From Chiua virens (taxonomy: Eukaryota; Basidiomycota; Agaricomycetes; Boletales; Boletaceae), in assembly GCA_019787685.1 (NCBI GenBank), contig JAHNUO010000007.1, positions 310,001 to 374,000 on the forward strand: DNA of 64,000 nucleotides. Direction: 5' to 3'. Of the stretch, positions 11,591 through 23,140 are shown piece by piece. The notes below the pieces were generated by a model. It was not told the origin of the DNA and did no database searches. It saw only the letters and a program-made list of their open reading frames with translations. How positions within the stretch are numbered: position 1 is the stretch's first letter; every line of letters starts with the position of its first letter. Made by a program: the position numbers and the translations under genes.

Positions 11591-12205
11591 TGTAGGGAAT
11601 AGGTATTCCCTGTGCTCACATAGCACATTTCCACACCCCATCGTCACCCAATCTCGATCCTGATCTGTCTGCTTGTGTGAACTCATCTGGATTGCTGTAT
11701 CCATGCTCGTTTTGCCTTGGACTCTTTTATTTTATTTTTGATGCTCCTTATTCGTACTTAGCATTGGCTAGACCATGTCACACAGCCCTTGCAGGGACAT
11801 TCAGGTGCCTCTTGAACTTTATACCGTATGAAAACCTTCTTTTTATTATTATCCTTACTTAGGATGAGTCTGAGGGTATTCCTGAGGACTCTAAATTCAC
11901 TGTATTGACAAAATACAGCAGCTTTTGCCCGTGTGCATCTGTCTCACATCATTTTCAGTCGACATTCATTTTCTCTCACTCTCCTCGTATTTTCTTGATC
12001 TAGATCGGACTGCCATGTCCGCCTTTCTATCCATTTTAATCCAGATTTGCCCCAGATTCATCTCGGACTACTCAAAAACCATTTCTTGTCGTTCACCAAC
12101 TCAGTGTTGTCCCTGGGTCGAATAGAATCACATTCCTTCACCCTCTTTCATTTTCTATTTCAATCTCCCTGAGTATTGCACTACAGCTGGGATTTATTAC
12201 CTTCA
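11591..12205 (+). mobile_element. Solo LTR, family C, TSD ATGG
   Basis: 615 bp, starts TGTAGGGAATAGGTATTCCC and ends TTACCTTCA. It is flanked by the 4-bp duplication ATGG (11,587-11,590 and 12,206-12,209). No primer-binding site or internal region follows. Same family as 1682-2294 and 33,899-34,513. Confidence 0.9.
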
Positions 12206-13996
12206 ATGGTCTCTAACAGTGTAGTACATGTGTTGCACCTGTCATCCTTGTCATTGTCCTTGAGGTAATGATGGCATCACATCACCTTGCTATTATCCTC
12301 ATCAGTATTGTCATGCCAATAGTAGGGACATGCTGTTGTCTTTCTATCACCTCCATCAATGTTATGGTAATATGGCTTGTCTTGCATTGCTGTCATTGTT
12401 GTTGCACTGCTATCACCCTCAACATCATCATTATGGTGGTGGCATGTTGTATGGCAAGGGCGTTTGGGATATGATGGGAATAATGGTGGTGGGTATGCTA
12501 TTGCATTACTGTCCAACTTGAAGTCTTTGCTACCACCAATGTGATAATGATAGCACCAGTTGCATAGCCACTGCAGCACTGCTGTCCTCATGGTATACAC
12601 TTTTTGCCATCATTTATATCATAATGGCCAACTTGTTGTATTGTCAATGACATGGTGCCCAGCAGTGAGGTCATGTGACATCATGTGACCTTCAATTGCA
12701 CACCAATCAAATCCTGATCAAACTGATCAAACCTCAGACCAACACTTGGGGCATGGCTAAGAATATACACCAAACAAATCAGTAACTTATCCAACAATCA
12801 ATACAATGTTTTCAAGTATATTGTTGCAAAATATTCTATTTTATATTTAGAAAATACAATGGAATATTATTGTTTGGCTGATTCTGCATACTCAGAGCCA
12901 GATATGATTAATATGACCTTGTTCATATTTCAAGTATATATATGGAGTATATATACCAAGCATACCCAGAATGCCTATTGCTAATTGGCCATCATCGTGA
13001 ACATATTTAGAATAATATATTAGAATATTTAATTAGTTAATTGATTAATATTTTCCATCAAAAAGTACCACAAACATTTGCACTGATTTATTTCTGATAT
13101 ATATTTTAAGTATCTGTTGTGTAGATATCTTGAATGTATTATCAACTATTTCATCAATACATTTTATAACATGTATCTTAGATGTGTAATTAGCTATTTT
13201 CATATAAAATGATTGAAAACCTAGGTTCCATCAGTTATTAGATAAGTCATGAATTTGTTCACTCTGCATACTTGGCTATGCTCTAGGTATGATCAGAACC
13301 ACCACCTTGCTCTCATCAGCTCCCTGAATCCTCTAACTACAGCTTACTGGCAAGTTTAAATCATGCAAAACCTCTACATGCACTACACACATTAGCCCCA
13401 ACTTGAATCTCAGGCTGAACATACATACTATATCCTAACCTCAAGCTGCCACTCAGATTGATAGTAATGACTTGAATACAGTAAGTTCTACTCAAACAAA
13501 TTTGTTGACTTATATTTTAACAGTGAGTTTCTAAGGCCTCTAAGACTGATATTAATTGACAAGCCTTTGCTTGAGATATTATTCAGACAGAAGACACCTT
13601 AGGTTCAAACTTGAATGTAAGTGTTAATTTTACATTAAGTAATTTAGTTAGCTATGTCCATAAAGCACAAAAGTTTAATCCTTAAAGTCTCATAAAGGAC
13701 TAAAGTAGCAAAGTACCTGAACCACTGATTTCACATAGCTGTCACAATATGTCACACCTATGTGGGTGTCATCACACCAACCTGTCATTGTTGTCATGGC
13801 ACATCACGTCATGTTGTCCATTGTACCGTCCATGGTGGGGTGGCAGAGAGGGAAAGGAGAAGGGAGGGACAAGGGGGTGTTGTCATGTCGACCTGTTATC
13901 ATCGTCATCATGGCACGTCATGTTGTGTTGAAGTTCCTGCAGCATCTTCATCATGGACATATCCAACAACATCATGTTACCATGTTGTGCATGTCA
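12206..13996. other. No gene; low-complexity and AT-rich sequence
   Basis: 12,220-12,600 is a degenerate ATC/ATG-rich simple-sequence tract, and the ORFs it contains are compositional artefacts. 12,600-13,740 is AT-rich with no coding signal. 13,741-13,990 is rich in GTCAC/CATGTTG words and resembles the minisatellite at 32,490-32,990. Confidence 0.5.
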
Positions 13997-14067
13997 GGCC
14001 TGGTTTGGACTCCAAATCAAACATGATTCAAAATTCAAAATTCAGAATTCAACTAGCATGTGACATG
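13997..14067 (+). repeat. Left terminal inverted repeat of the Harbinger element
   Basis: 71-bp arm matching the reverse complement of 17,137-17,207 with only a few mismatches. It begins GGCCTGGTTTGGACTCC, close to the GGCCTGTTTGG-type termini usual for Harbinger elements. Confidence 0.85.
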
Positions 14068-14134
14068 TGCACAGTGATGACAAAGCAACAGTATCTACTA
14101 GTCTTGGTGACAACAAAGTGTCATATGTGACAAA

Positions 14135-15350
14135 ATGGACATTGACATTGACATTGATGCTGATCTGGAAGCACAGTTTGATCCTGATGAAATTCAAGCA
14201 ATCCTACACCTCCAAACTTGTCATCATCGTCTCCTTCTCTTTTTAACAATTGTTCTTGCACAGATCAGCCAGATCACAACCCAAGCCTTCTCTACAACAC
14301 CATGTATTCCATACCACACCTCCATTCTTACTGGCCATGTGTGGATCCTTGAACTCCTGAATGAACATCCTGACCATATCAAGACAAACCTTGGCATGTC
14401 CGTTGATGTCTTCTTAGCACTTGTTGTCATCCTCAATTGGAACAGCATTGTGGACTCATGGCTTGGGACTGGTGTCACAGCAGAAGAACAACTAGCTATC
14501 TACCTGTATACCTGTGTCACAGGTCTGTCATCATGCCTAGTCAGTGAGTGGTTCCAATGCTCAACTGATACAGTGACAAAGTGAGTAGATAATTGCCAAC
14601 TTTGAACGTCATTCTGATGTATTCATCATACTTTCATTTCTAGATATTTTAAACACCTTGTGCACTTTTTCGGATTGCCCTTGTTTTATGATGCACATGT
14701 GCACTTCCCCACATGTCTCACACTCCAGTAGCACACAAGATTCTCAATGACTCTTGCTTCCAGTTCTTCAACAAATGTATTGGAGCAGTTGACAGCTCTC
14801 ACATCCACATCTTCTCGTCAACTGACGATTATGCTTTCATGCATAACCGCAAAGGTTACCTCTCACAAAACTGTTTATTTGCCTGCAACTTTGATTTTGA
14901 CTTCATTTACTCACTGTGTGGATGGGATGGGTCTGTTGCTGATAGTGCACTGTGAAGGGACGCAGTACAGGAAGACATTCAGGTTCCCAATGGCAAGTAT
15001 CTTCTAGGAGACACTGGATTCACATCATGTGATGCACTTCTTGTTCTATACTGTGGTATGTGCTATCATTTGAAGGAATGGCACCAGGGGGGGATTGGGT
15101 ATGTACAATCAAGCTTTTGTGCAGTGGGTTGATCTAATCCCACCACAGTCCAAGGAATACCTGCAAACTTTTCAATCTTCAACATGCTGTACTCTGCAAC
15201 ATCATTGAATGCATTTTTGGGGTAATAAAGCACCAATGGCACATCCTCAACACTCCCCCAGAGTATTCCATGGATATCCAAGCTCAGATACCTGGGGGAC
15301 TGTGTGCCATCCATAATTTGGATATTTATTCAACAGTGTTGGTGAGCCGC
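14135..15350 (+). pseudogene. PIF/Harbinger transposase (DDE_Tnp_4 type), inactivated
   Basis: Exon 1 (14,135-14,581) encodes the N-terminal region typical of fungal Harbinger transposases, with HTSILTGHVWILELLNEHP and EEQLAIYLYTCVTGLSS. A canonical intron follows (GTGAGT...TTTCTAG, to about 14,642), and the frame continues with YFKHLVHFFGLP. After a frame change come GAVDSSHIHIF (first catalytic Asp), RKGYLSQNCL, YLLGDTGFTSCDALL (second Asp) and, in another frame, LCNIIECIFGVIKH (catalytic Glu) and PPEYSMDIQAQIPGGL. All three acidic residues can be found, but at least two frameshifts separate them. The recruited partner is probably the Myb-like protein on the opposite strand. Confidence 0.85.
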
Positions 15351-15415
15351 TTCATCGTCTCTGCATTCTCCACCTGTACTGATGGAATATGAATATGCTT
15401 CTGAGATGGATCTGA

Positions 15416-17118
15416 TCAACTTCCTGGGGCACTGCTTGCAACCAACCCGGAATCACCAAGTGTGCTGACCTTGCGCTTCCCCCAGCTAACACTTGTCAAC
15501 ATTCTGGAGGATTCATTGGAGCCACATTCCAAAGGCTGCAAGAAGGAAGAAGGGGCAGAGGAAGTGACAGAAACATCATGGGCAGGTGAGAACATGGAAC
15601 TAGACCCAAAAGCCTGGGAAGTGGTCACCATTGCCAAGGTATTTTGACTCAGAATGGTTAAAGATAGATCTAGTGCTGAGGATGTGGGCAAATTGGATGA
15701 TTGTACTGGGTGGCTGGCAGTGAGTTTGGGCATGAATTTAGTACCACGATGTTTGCCACCAGGATAAAAGACATGGGCACCTTTGCTTTGCAATGGCATC
15801 ATATTTGCCATGAGCTCAAACAGATAAAAACCCTTGTCTCTAAAATGGCTTGCACACTTGTGTGACTGTGTGGTACATGGTTAGAATAGGATCATTTTTG
15901 TGCAGCATTGTAGGAGTTAGATACTCCTTATGGTTGTAGGATACCTTTTCCTCACTCTTCATCATGTCCTATCACCTCCTATCTTATCCACCATTGACTT
16001 TGTGTCAGCCCGGTTTCATTCCTAGCATTTACAGATCATCTGAATCCAATCTGAGTCCAATCCAAGTCAATGCGATCCAATCCAGTTTCATTGTACATAT
16101 TCTGCTTCATCTGATTTGACTTGTTCTATTTGATTTGGCCTTATTAAGGTTGTTACTTTTTCCTTTGTTATCTACAAGGTTTGACACTCCTTCTTAAATA
16201 CTCACCCTACATTGATCCTGTACACTTACCTAGGGTCAGATTGCCTTTAACAGTCCTGGGTTGTGTGCAGGACTATAAAACCATGTTTCTAACATAAAAT
16301 ATCATCTTTCTGCATTCAGGAGATCTCCTGCCTACTCTCCTGTGTGTGAGTGAGCTGGATAGCCTTTCTTTTACCTTGTCCTATCATTCCTCCATGTCTC
16401 ATCTACCCAAATCAATCCTCTTGTTGCCTCAACTCCACCCAGATACTTTTTCATCAACTGCTTTTCATTCCAGATTGTTCAGCAGCTCTAGGACTTCTAG
16501 ACAAACCCAAATCCTTCATCCCTTCGAGTATAACCCCCCTTGGGACGAACTTATCACCCCACCTTTCTTCATTTTACCTATTATTTGTTTTCTACAGTGT
16601 GTAGCACTTACCTTGAGATAATCTTTCCAGACCAGATCCGTCTTTTCCCTCCTAGCTCCAGTATCATCACTCCACATAAATCCGGATGCAGCCTTGAGGT
16701 CCACAATGGTGAAGTATTCCTCCTTCAGCTATGATATTTCATAAGATCAGACTTAGATAGCACATATATAGTGCAAAGATAGATGCACATTGGCCCACTT
16801 TGTTTGGCAAGTCGCACCATTCTTCTCACCACCCTGCTGAGTCAACTTGAACTTCACATACAGGTGTTGAGCAGCATTGTTAAAGTATTTCTTTACGAAG
16901 TTGGGCCCATCTGCTGGTAACTGTTCCTTCAAATACAGGACAAGTGCATGCTCTTCTTTATCTGTCCACTTTGCTGGGATTTTTCTTTGATTGGACTTCT
17001 TGAGAGATGGTAATTTGGTAGGATCAATACTACCTTTTGAGCACAGGAAATGACTGGATGACGCACTTGACATTGTGGAGAATGGTAGACAATCAATAAC
17101 CAGAGATTGATTTGTCAT
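15416..17118 (-). pseudogene. Harbinger Myb/SANT-like DNA-binding protein, split by an LTR
   Basis: The N-terminal exon (17,118 down to about 16,753) encodes IPAKWTDKEEHALVLYLKEQ and FNNAAQHLYVKFKLTQQG. This is a Myb/SANT-like helix pattern of the kind seen in the accessory protein of PIF/Harbinger elements, which binds the transposon ends and imports the transposase (known for the family). The Ser/Thr-rich C-terminal exon lies at 15,811-15,416. Between them is a family D LTR (15,909-16,596), so the gene is interrupted. Whether the insertion fell in an intron is not clear. Confidence 0.65.
15909..16596 (+). mobile_element. Solo LTR, family D, inside the Harbinger element
   Basis: 688 bp, starts TGTAGGAGTTAGATACTCC and ends TTTTCTACA. 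TATA-like CTATAAAACC near 16,275. The flanking tetramers are GCAT (left) and GTGT (right). Both can be derived from GCGT by a single CpG deamination, on opposite strands, which would make a decayed 4-bp TSD; this is an inference. Confidence 0.8.
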
Positions 17119-17136
17119 TACTTTCCATCATGTGCC

Positions 17137-17207
17137 CATGTCACATGCTAGTTGAATTCTGAATCTTGAATTTTGAATCACATTTGATTTGGAGTCCAAA
17201 CCAGGCC
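17137..17207 (-). repeat. Right terminal inverted repeat of the Harbinger element
   Basis: Mirror of 13,997-14,067, ending CCAAACCAGGCC. A few mismatches against the left arm show age. Confidence 0.85.
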
Positions 17208-17239
17208 TTACTTATTGCACAACATGACCATGCTGACTT

Positions 17240-18154
17240 CATAATGTGTTCATGGAATGATGCAGTACTCATCCTGCCATGTCATGTTGTATGACAGCAC
17301 TGGAACAAAGCTGCATTAAAAGAGCATGCCCACAACAATCAGCATGTCATGTTTCAATGCCATGCAAAGGACTGCATCAAAGGTAAGACATTTCATTGAG
17401 CCAGGATATCAAAATTGACAGTGAAGGTTCATCAGGTGAACCATTGAGTCTACTGGAACACTATGCATTCACCATGCATCACCAAGCAGGATCTAGCCAA
17501 TGCTGTCAGAACCAAGACCTAGCTGATGTAATTGAGGTCACCATCAGTATGAAGGTCATGGTCACACAAAACATCTAGACTGACCTCAATATCACCAATG
17601 GGGCATGGGGGACCATTGTTGGCATTCTTTTATTGCCCAAAGAGGCACCTGTTAAGAAAGCAATACCAGTCATTCAACTACAGCATAAACCACTCTGCAT
17701 TCTCATGAAGCTCAACCACACAAAAGCAAGGCATTTGACAAACTTAGAAGAGTCAGTCATCCCTGTGGAACCAGTCACATGAACATATCACATCAAGATC
17801 AGCATTTACAATGAAAAGGAGAAAAAAGAAAACATTGTGCAATGCACCATGAAGAGACAACAGTTTCCAATAACAGCAGCCTATGCATTTACAGATTATT
17901 GCTCACAAGGGCAAACAATCTGCTACATGTTGGTTAATATCACAACATCACCTACAGGTGGCTTAAACCTCTTCAACCTTTATGTGGCATTGTCTCACAG
18001 TTCCAGGTGGTCCACAATTCGACTGCTTCATGATTTTGACAACAAGTTATTTCAGGCAACACATTCAGTCAAACTTCTTGCCAAGGATGATCAGCTAGAA
18101 GAGTTAGATAAAAAGACAAAGAACTGGTGGAGGCAGATGGAACACAACAGGTGA
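17240..18154 (+). pseudogene. Helitron-type PIF1 helicase C-terminal remnant
   Basis: The plus-strand reading carries the C-terminal half of a PIF1-like helicase of the kind fused to Rep in Helitrons. In order: DLADVIEVTISMKVMVTQNI, a segment DLNITNGAWGTIVGILLLPK, then from 17,837 FPITAAYAFTDYCSQGQTI (late helicase motif) and LFNLYVALSHSSRWSTIRLL (motif VI region, usually YVALSRS). It ends KTKNWWRQMEHNR and a stop at 18,154. Stops at about 17,578 and 17,780 show decay. The ATPase motifs and the Rep domain are missing. It begins just outside the Harbinger right end. I did not find a 5'-TC terminus. Confidence 0.8.
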
Positions 18155-18461
18155 ATGTTGATTAATGATTGTCAATGTGTTGACCTATTGTTTGTATGTA
18201 CATATTGTTGATATGAACTCTCTCACAAATTATGGGGGTGACAAAGACCTTGTCAAGCAAGGTAATCCACTCCTGATCACTTCAATCCTGAGCATCCTTC
18301 AACTTCAGCTCCTATGATTATACTTGCCTAGCAAATCATTTCAATATCCATCTAGTATCTTCTTGCTTCCTTACCCACTATAGTAGGTCAGTATCTACCT
18401 GATATACTACTAGACCTATTGGTGGTTGTTCAAGCACCATGTCAGCATCAGCAAAAGTGCC

Positions 18462-18489
18462 CCTTTTTGTACAGCACTGTACAAAAAGG
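18462..18489. repeat. Perfect 13-bp hairpin
   Basis: CCTTTTTGTACAG, a 2-nt CA loop, and CTGTACAAAAAGG form a perfect stem-loop about 310 bp downstream of the helicase stop. Helitrons end in a hairpin followed within about 10-12 nt by CTRR. Here the first CTAG is about 30 nt away, so the terminus is only a possibility. Confidence 0.5.
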
Positions 18490-18594
18490 CTATATATAGG
18501 AACAAAAGAGTATAGACCTAGGACACTCAATGTTAGTCAAGGCATAGAGAGATCAATAGTTTTGACTTACCAAAGTCTAGATAGTGTTATGGTA

Positions 18595-19228
18595 GTCCCA
18601 GGTAGAGCCTAGCATAGACTCAGAGTATCCCAAGTATCTCTGTGACTACAATAACTCAAACAACCACCATAGAGGGGTAAAGAGTCAAAGACTAAGGTCA
18701 AGGGTTAAGTCAACTAGCATAGGCTACTGATGAGACAAAGGGAACTCAGGTATTAATGAGGTATGCTTTTGAGAATCTATACCTAAAGCAACAAGGTCTT
18801 CTACTTAAGGAGTGGTGGTCAAGGAGCAAAAATATTAGTCAACATGACAAGAAACTTCCCTTAGGTAAAGGGTGGACAAGTAGAGACAAGATGATACCTA
18901 GATAAATTGAGTAGATCAAGACTAAGGGTACAGGAGTATTTTCAAGGTTTATATAGTGTGAAGTAAAGCAGGGCAAGGGGTATTCCAAGAAGGGCAAAAT
19001 TGCCATAAGAGAACAAAAGGGAATCCATGTGATGTGAAGGCCTTGGATGATGATGAAGGTGAAATTGACTAACGTACAAAGGAAGCAGAAGTGGAGTAGA
19101 ATGTGTGGGATCTCATAAATAAAACTAGACACACCAGCAATAAGGAACATGTAAGCAGAACACAATATAGCATATGTGGGTAAAGAGAAAAGGAGAACAT
19201 AGCAAGACAAAGTGTAAGCATAGGTAAG
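18595..19228 (-). repeat. LTR, family B-like, diverged
   Basis: Minus-oriented LTR ending TGTTATGGTAGTCCCAGG at 18,595, as in 4149-4869. The middle resembles the B' variant at 33,440-34,784. Its 5' portion is missing and it abuts a plus-oriented B-like LTR start at 19,229, giving a head-to-head junction. Confidence 0.6.
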
Positions 19229-19520
19229 TGTTACAATTTATTTTCTTCCATATGTTTTACTTTGACTCCACTATGCTTGGTACCATAGGTACCTCACTAC
19301 ATTCATCTCTTCTTGTTAGGCACAAGCCCAACCCTTTGCCCTTTATCACTTATCCTTTATCTCTTATCACTGACATTGGCATCAGCCCAACCCCTTGCCC
19401 CTTATTGCTTAACTCTAACTCATTGTTAGTCATTACTTTCGTGTCACATGAGCAAATCATACAGCCACTTTATAGCACTTTACAACCACTCTACAGCCAC
19501 TTTCCCTGTTAGGCCTGTAA
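19229..19520 (+). repeat. LTR fragment, family B-like
   Basis: TGTTACAATTTATTTTC followed by CTATGCTTGGTACCATAGGTACC parallels the start of family B LTRs (CTACGCTCAGTACTACAGGTACC). Similarity fades after about 19,500. Confidence 0.5.
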
Positions 19521-19744
19521 AGTAAATCTGTACTTTCAAAGCAGATCCTTCATCTTTCAAGTAGCTTTACAAGCACCTTGACACTTTCAACTTCAATGAT
19601 TTTTGAACTTTCACACTTTACTTTACTGACTTTTGAGCCTTTCACTACTTTCAAAAAATTCATATTTCAAGTATGTAAGTACAACAAGTGGGTAGATACA
19701 TAAGGGGTATACAATAGACAATAAGTGGGCAAAAAAGTGCAACA

Positions 19745-21796
19745 AAAGGTACTTATAATCTTGAGTTTTTTTATCCAAGGAAAGGAAAGGGTTGAGAAAA
19801 CAAGAGAGATAGGGGCACATCAAGGGTGTTTTTGGGTGTTCTGAAGCAGTGGATAGCTCCTAAATATAGTGAATAAAGAGTGTATCAGACAGCAAACACA
19901 CTGGCAGAGAAATAGACTTACTAACTTAGACTTTCAATCTGAGGGGTTATTAAGTATTATAGTAAATTTTATATTAATTGGGGGTTGACAAGACAAGGGA
20001 GATGGGAACACACAGAGGGTGTTCTTGGGCATTCTGAAGTGGTGGATAGCTCTTAAATATAGTGAATAAAGAGTGTATCAAATACCAAGCAATCCAGCAG
20101 AGAAATAAACTTACAAGGTCAGATTTTCGATCCAAGAAGGGAAGGGGCTGAGAAGACAAGGGAGATGGGAACACACAGAGGGTATTTTGGGGCATTCTAA
20201 AGTGGTGGATTGGTTCTAACTATAGTGAACAAAGTGTGAATCAGATGGCAAACCAACCAGTAAAGAAATGAACTTCCTAGGTCAGGTTTTTGATCCAAGG
20301 GAAAGTTGAGAAGACAGGGGAGATAGGGGTGCACCAAGGGTGTTTTTGGGCATTCTGAAGTGATAGATAGGTCCTACATATATAAATAGAAAATCTATCA
20401 AACAGTAAACCAACTAGTAGAAAAATGAACATACCAGGTCAGTTTTTCAATCAAAGGGGGTGTTAAGGAGACAAGGAAGATAGGGGTACACCAAGGGTGT
20501 TTCAGGGCATTCTGAAGCAGTGAATATGTAGGTTCTAAATGCACTGAATAGAGTATATATTAGATGGCAAATCAACCAGTGGCAAAATAAACTTACCAGA
20601 TAAAAAATGTTGTTCTAGAGGGGGGAACTGAGAAAACAAGGGAGAGTGGGGTGTGCTAAAAGGTTTTTGGATCATTCTAAAGCAGTGGATAGGTGCTAAA
20701 TAAAACGAGAAAGAAGGGTATGAGATAGCAAGACAACCAGTAGTGAAACAAACCTACCAGATCAAAAATGTTGTCCTAGGGGGAATTAAGGAGACAAGGG
20801 AGAATGGGGTGTGCCAAAATAGGTGCTCAATATAATGAAGAAAGAGGGTGTGAGACAGCAAAACAACCAGTGGCAAAATGAACCTACCAGATCAAAAATA
20901 TTGTCCTAGGGGGAGGTTGAGGAGACAAGGGAGAGTAGGGTATACCAAAAAGGCTTTGGGGCATTCCAAAGCAGTAGATAGGTGCTAGATGAAACAATCA
21001 AACCTTTACAGGCTTAAGTTATTTGCTAGAAGGACAATGAAAATAAGTCAAGGGACTAAAGAGGCTTGGGAAAACTCCAGAAGGACAAGACTGGGTCCTT
21101 CAGTAAGTTAGGGATATCTCTTTTACACTATTCTACTGTTTATACAAGTGTAAGCTAGATCTATAGATATGCTATGCTATGGGACAAAGGTTTGGATGAG
21201 TATAGGGTATATGAATCTAGAATACATAGCCATGGAATGTAATTGCATCATAGACATGAGGGGGGATAGATATAAGAGTAGGCATGAGGTGAGCATATGT
21301 AGAATGGAATAACATACTGTGAGTTTAGAGGGTGTCTGAGGGTTTGTATGGTCTAGACTGATCAAGGATTAGTGGTCCTAGACCATAGCAAGGCCTGGGT
21401 CAATGTATTTAATCATATATCACTTTGTATTTACTAAGCATTCAGTTCCAGAGTTTTAGAAGGTGTGGGAATTTTGGAAACTCCAGAAGCTTGGAAACTC
21501 AGAAGGAAGGAATGCTTATAGCAAGCTCAAATGCAAAGAGAAATATGGAAAAAATAGATGAAAAATAGAGTGATTAGAATAGTATATCGTGTAATTGTAA
21601 CACTAGATATAATGAAGAAAGAGCATGTGAGACAGTGAAACAACCAATGGCAAAATGAACTTGCCAGATTCAAATTTTACTCCAAGGGAGGGGTTGAGGA
21701 GACCTGGGAGACTAGGGGGCACCAAGGATGTTTCAAGTCATTCTGAAGCAGTGGATAGGTGCCAAAGACATTGAATAATGAGTATATGAAGTGGGT
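19745..21796. repeat. Tandem satellite, ~160-bp units
   Basis: A unit containing GAGAAGACAAGGGAGAT, GGGCATTCTGAAG and AGTGAATAAAGAGTGTATCA recurs with anchors at about 19,793, 19,985, 20,148, 20,307, 20,465, 20,628, 20,786, 20,917 and 21,693. Spacing is mostly 158-163 bp; the first interval is longer and the interval after 20,786 is shorter because of a deletion. The array is interrupted at 20,990-21,602 by a solo LTR and ends at the truncated family D LTR. No coding content. Confidence 0.85.
20990..21602 (-). mobile_element. Solo LTR, family E, TSD CTAGA
   Basis: 613 bp, TGAAACAATC...TTGTAACA. It is flanked by the 5-bp duplication CTAGA (20,985-20,989 and 21,603-21,607) and sits inside a satellite unit whose two halves rejoin when it is removed. 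The second copy, itself interrupted, is 33,248-35,154 (+). Reading in the minus direction, a TATA-like motif lies near 21,130. Confidence 0.9.
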
Positions 21797-22238
21797 TATT
21801 CCTAGCGTTTACAGATCATCCGAATCCAATCTGAGTCCAATCCGAGTCAACATGATCCAATCTGGTTCCTTCATATGTATTCCGCTTCATCCAATTTGAC
21901 TTGTTCTACTCAATTTGGCCTTATTAAGGTCATTACTATCCTAACACCTTTTCTTTCTTTGTCATCTACAAGGTTTGACACTCCTTCTTAGCATACTCAC
22001 CCTACGTCAATCCTGTACACTTACTTAGGGTCGGATTACCTTTAACAGTCCTGGGTTATGCCCAGGACTATAAAACCATGTTTCTAACACAAAAATATTG
22101 TCTTTCTGCATTCAGGAGATCTCCTGTTTACTCTCCTGTGTGTGAGTGAGCTGGATAGTTTTTCTTTTACCTCATCCTATCGTTCCTCTGCGTCTTATCT
22201 ACTCGAAACAATACTCTCACGTCCTCGCCTCCACCCGG
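21797..22238 (+). repeat. LTR, family D, left part (5'-truncated)
   Basis: Begins at ATTCCTAGCGTTTACAG, missing roughly the first 120 bp of family D, and runs to CCTCCACCCGG. The rest of the LTR resumes after the family A element at 32,331 (ATACTTTTACATTGACTG). It retains more CpG than the copy at 15,909. Confidence 0.85.
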
Positions 22239-23122
22239 TGAAGAAATTAAAAACGGGCTGGTGTGACAGGAACAGGGTTAGTAGAACTGTCAGATAGAAA
22301 GAAAAGGGATGGGCGCGAGTATGGCTCGTCCCAAGGGGTTCTGAGGTTGGAGACGAAGTGTCAAGGCGTTGACAGGAGCTTTGAAAGCAATCCGGACGCG
22401 TTCCCGGGTGAAACCGTACGAAGGTCGACAAAACCGGCCGAAACGCGGACAGTTGGATAGTTCGGCGACAAGGCAGAGACTCGAGCACAACGGTGATCGA
22501 GTACGAGTAAGGGCGGATAGAGAAGATAGATAACCGGGCGAGGCGACTTAGGACGCGAGAGAAAACGGGGATCGAAAGATGAAATTTTTATTTACGAACA
22601 CAAATTTTATAGTCTCAGGTATTCCCCGGGACTTTTACAGCGGATAAAGTATCGAATAAATAAGGGAAGCGTACGTATACGGAGCCGACTCTCATGGAGA
22701 TCGACCCGTGAAAAGGAAAACAATGTTCTGTCAAGGTGGGATAAGGTTTGATCCGTGAATCAATGGACTACCTTTAAAACGTCGTACGACCCGACTATCC
22801 GTTCCTTATAACCAATCGGATACGTGTCGATAACACGGAACCGTCTAAAAAAAATCTAAGAAGGTACGAAATAAAATAGAAATTGGACAAAAGAGAGTTG
22901 ATTAGTGTACGTCGTGCGATCCCGATCGAGCAACCCGATTCGGTCACCTCGCGCAAAAACGTGTAGGAACGAAGAACAAAACATACGAATATGAGTTGGA
23001 TCCACTCGGATGGACACGGGACCACGACGGACGGGTAGGACAATCGATATGGGCAATCCGGGCATCCTGTAAACAAAGCGGGAACACGGGTTTATCACCT
23101 CAAGGGATCATTGACTCCTACA
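22239..23122 (-). repeat. 3' LTR of the family A element
   Basis: 884 bp, TGAAGAAATT at the left edge and GACTCCTACA at the right. In minus orientation it starts TGTAGGAGTC and contains GACTATAAAATTTG (TATA) followed by GTAAATAAAAATTTC (possible polyadenylation signal). It keeps CpG at the four sites where the 5' LTR has TpG or CpA. Confidence 0.95.
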
Positions 23123-23140
23123 CCCGACAAGGACTTGAAT

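Larger units (their letters stand above)
13997..17207. mobile_element. PIF/Harbinger DNA transposon with 71-bp TIRs
   Basis: The element is bounded by inverted repeats 13,997-14,067 and 17,137-17,207, starting GGCCTGGTTTGGACTCC. It contains a DDE transposase remnant on the plus strand (14,135-15,350) and a Myb/SANT-like protein remnant on the minus strand (15,416-17,118). This is the two-gene arrangement known for PIF/Harbinger elements. The flanking trinucleotides are TCA and TTA, compatible with a decayed 3-bp TTA target duplication. A family D LTR has inserted at 15,909-16,596. Both genes are broken, so the copy is dead. Confidence 0.85.

Noticed and set aside
19745..21796. CRISPR-like array
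   Set aside because: Units are ~160 bp, diverged, contiguous without unique spacers, and the genome is eukaryotic.
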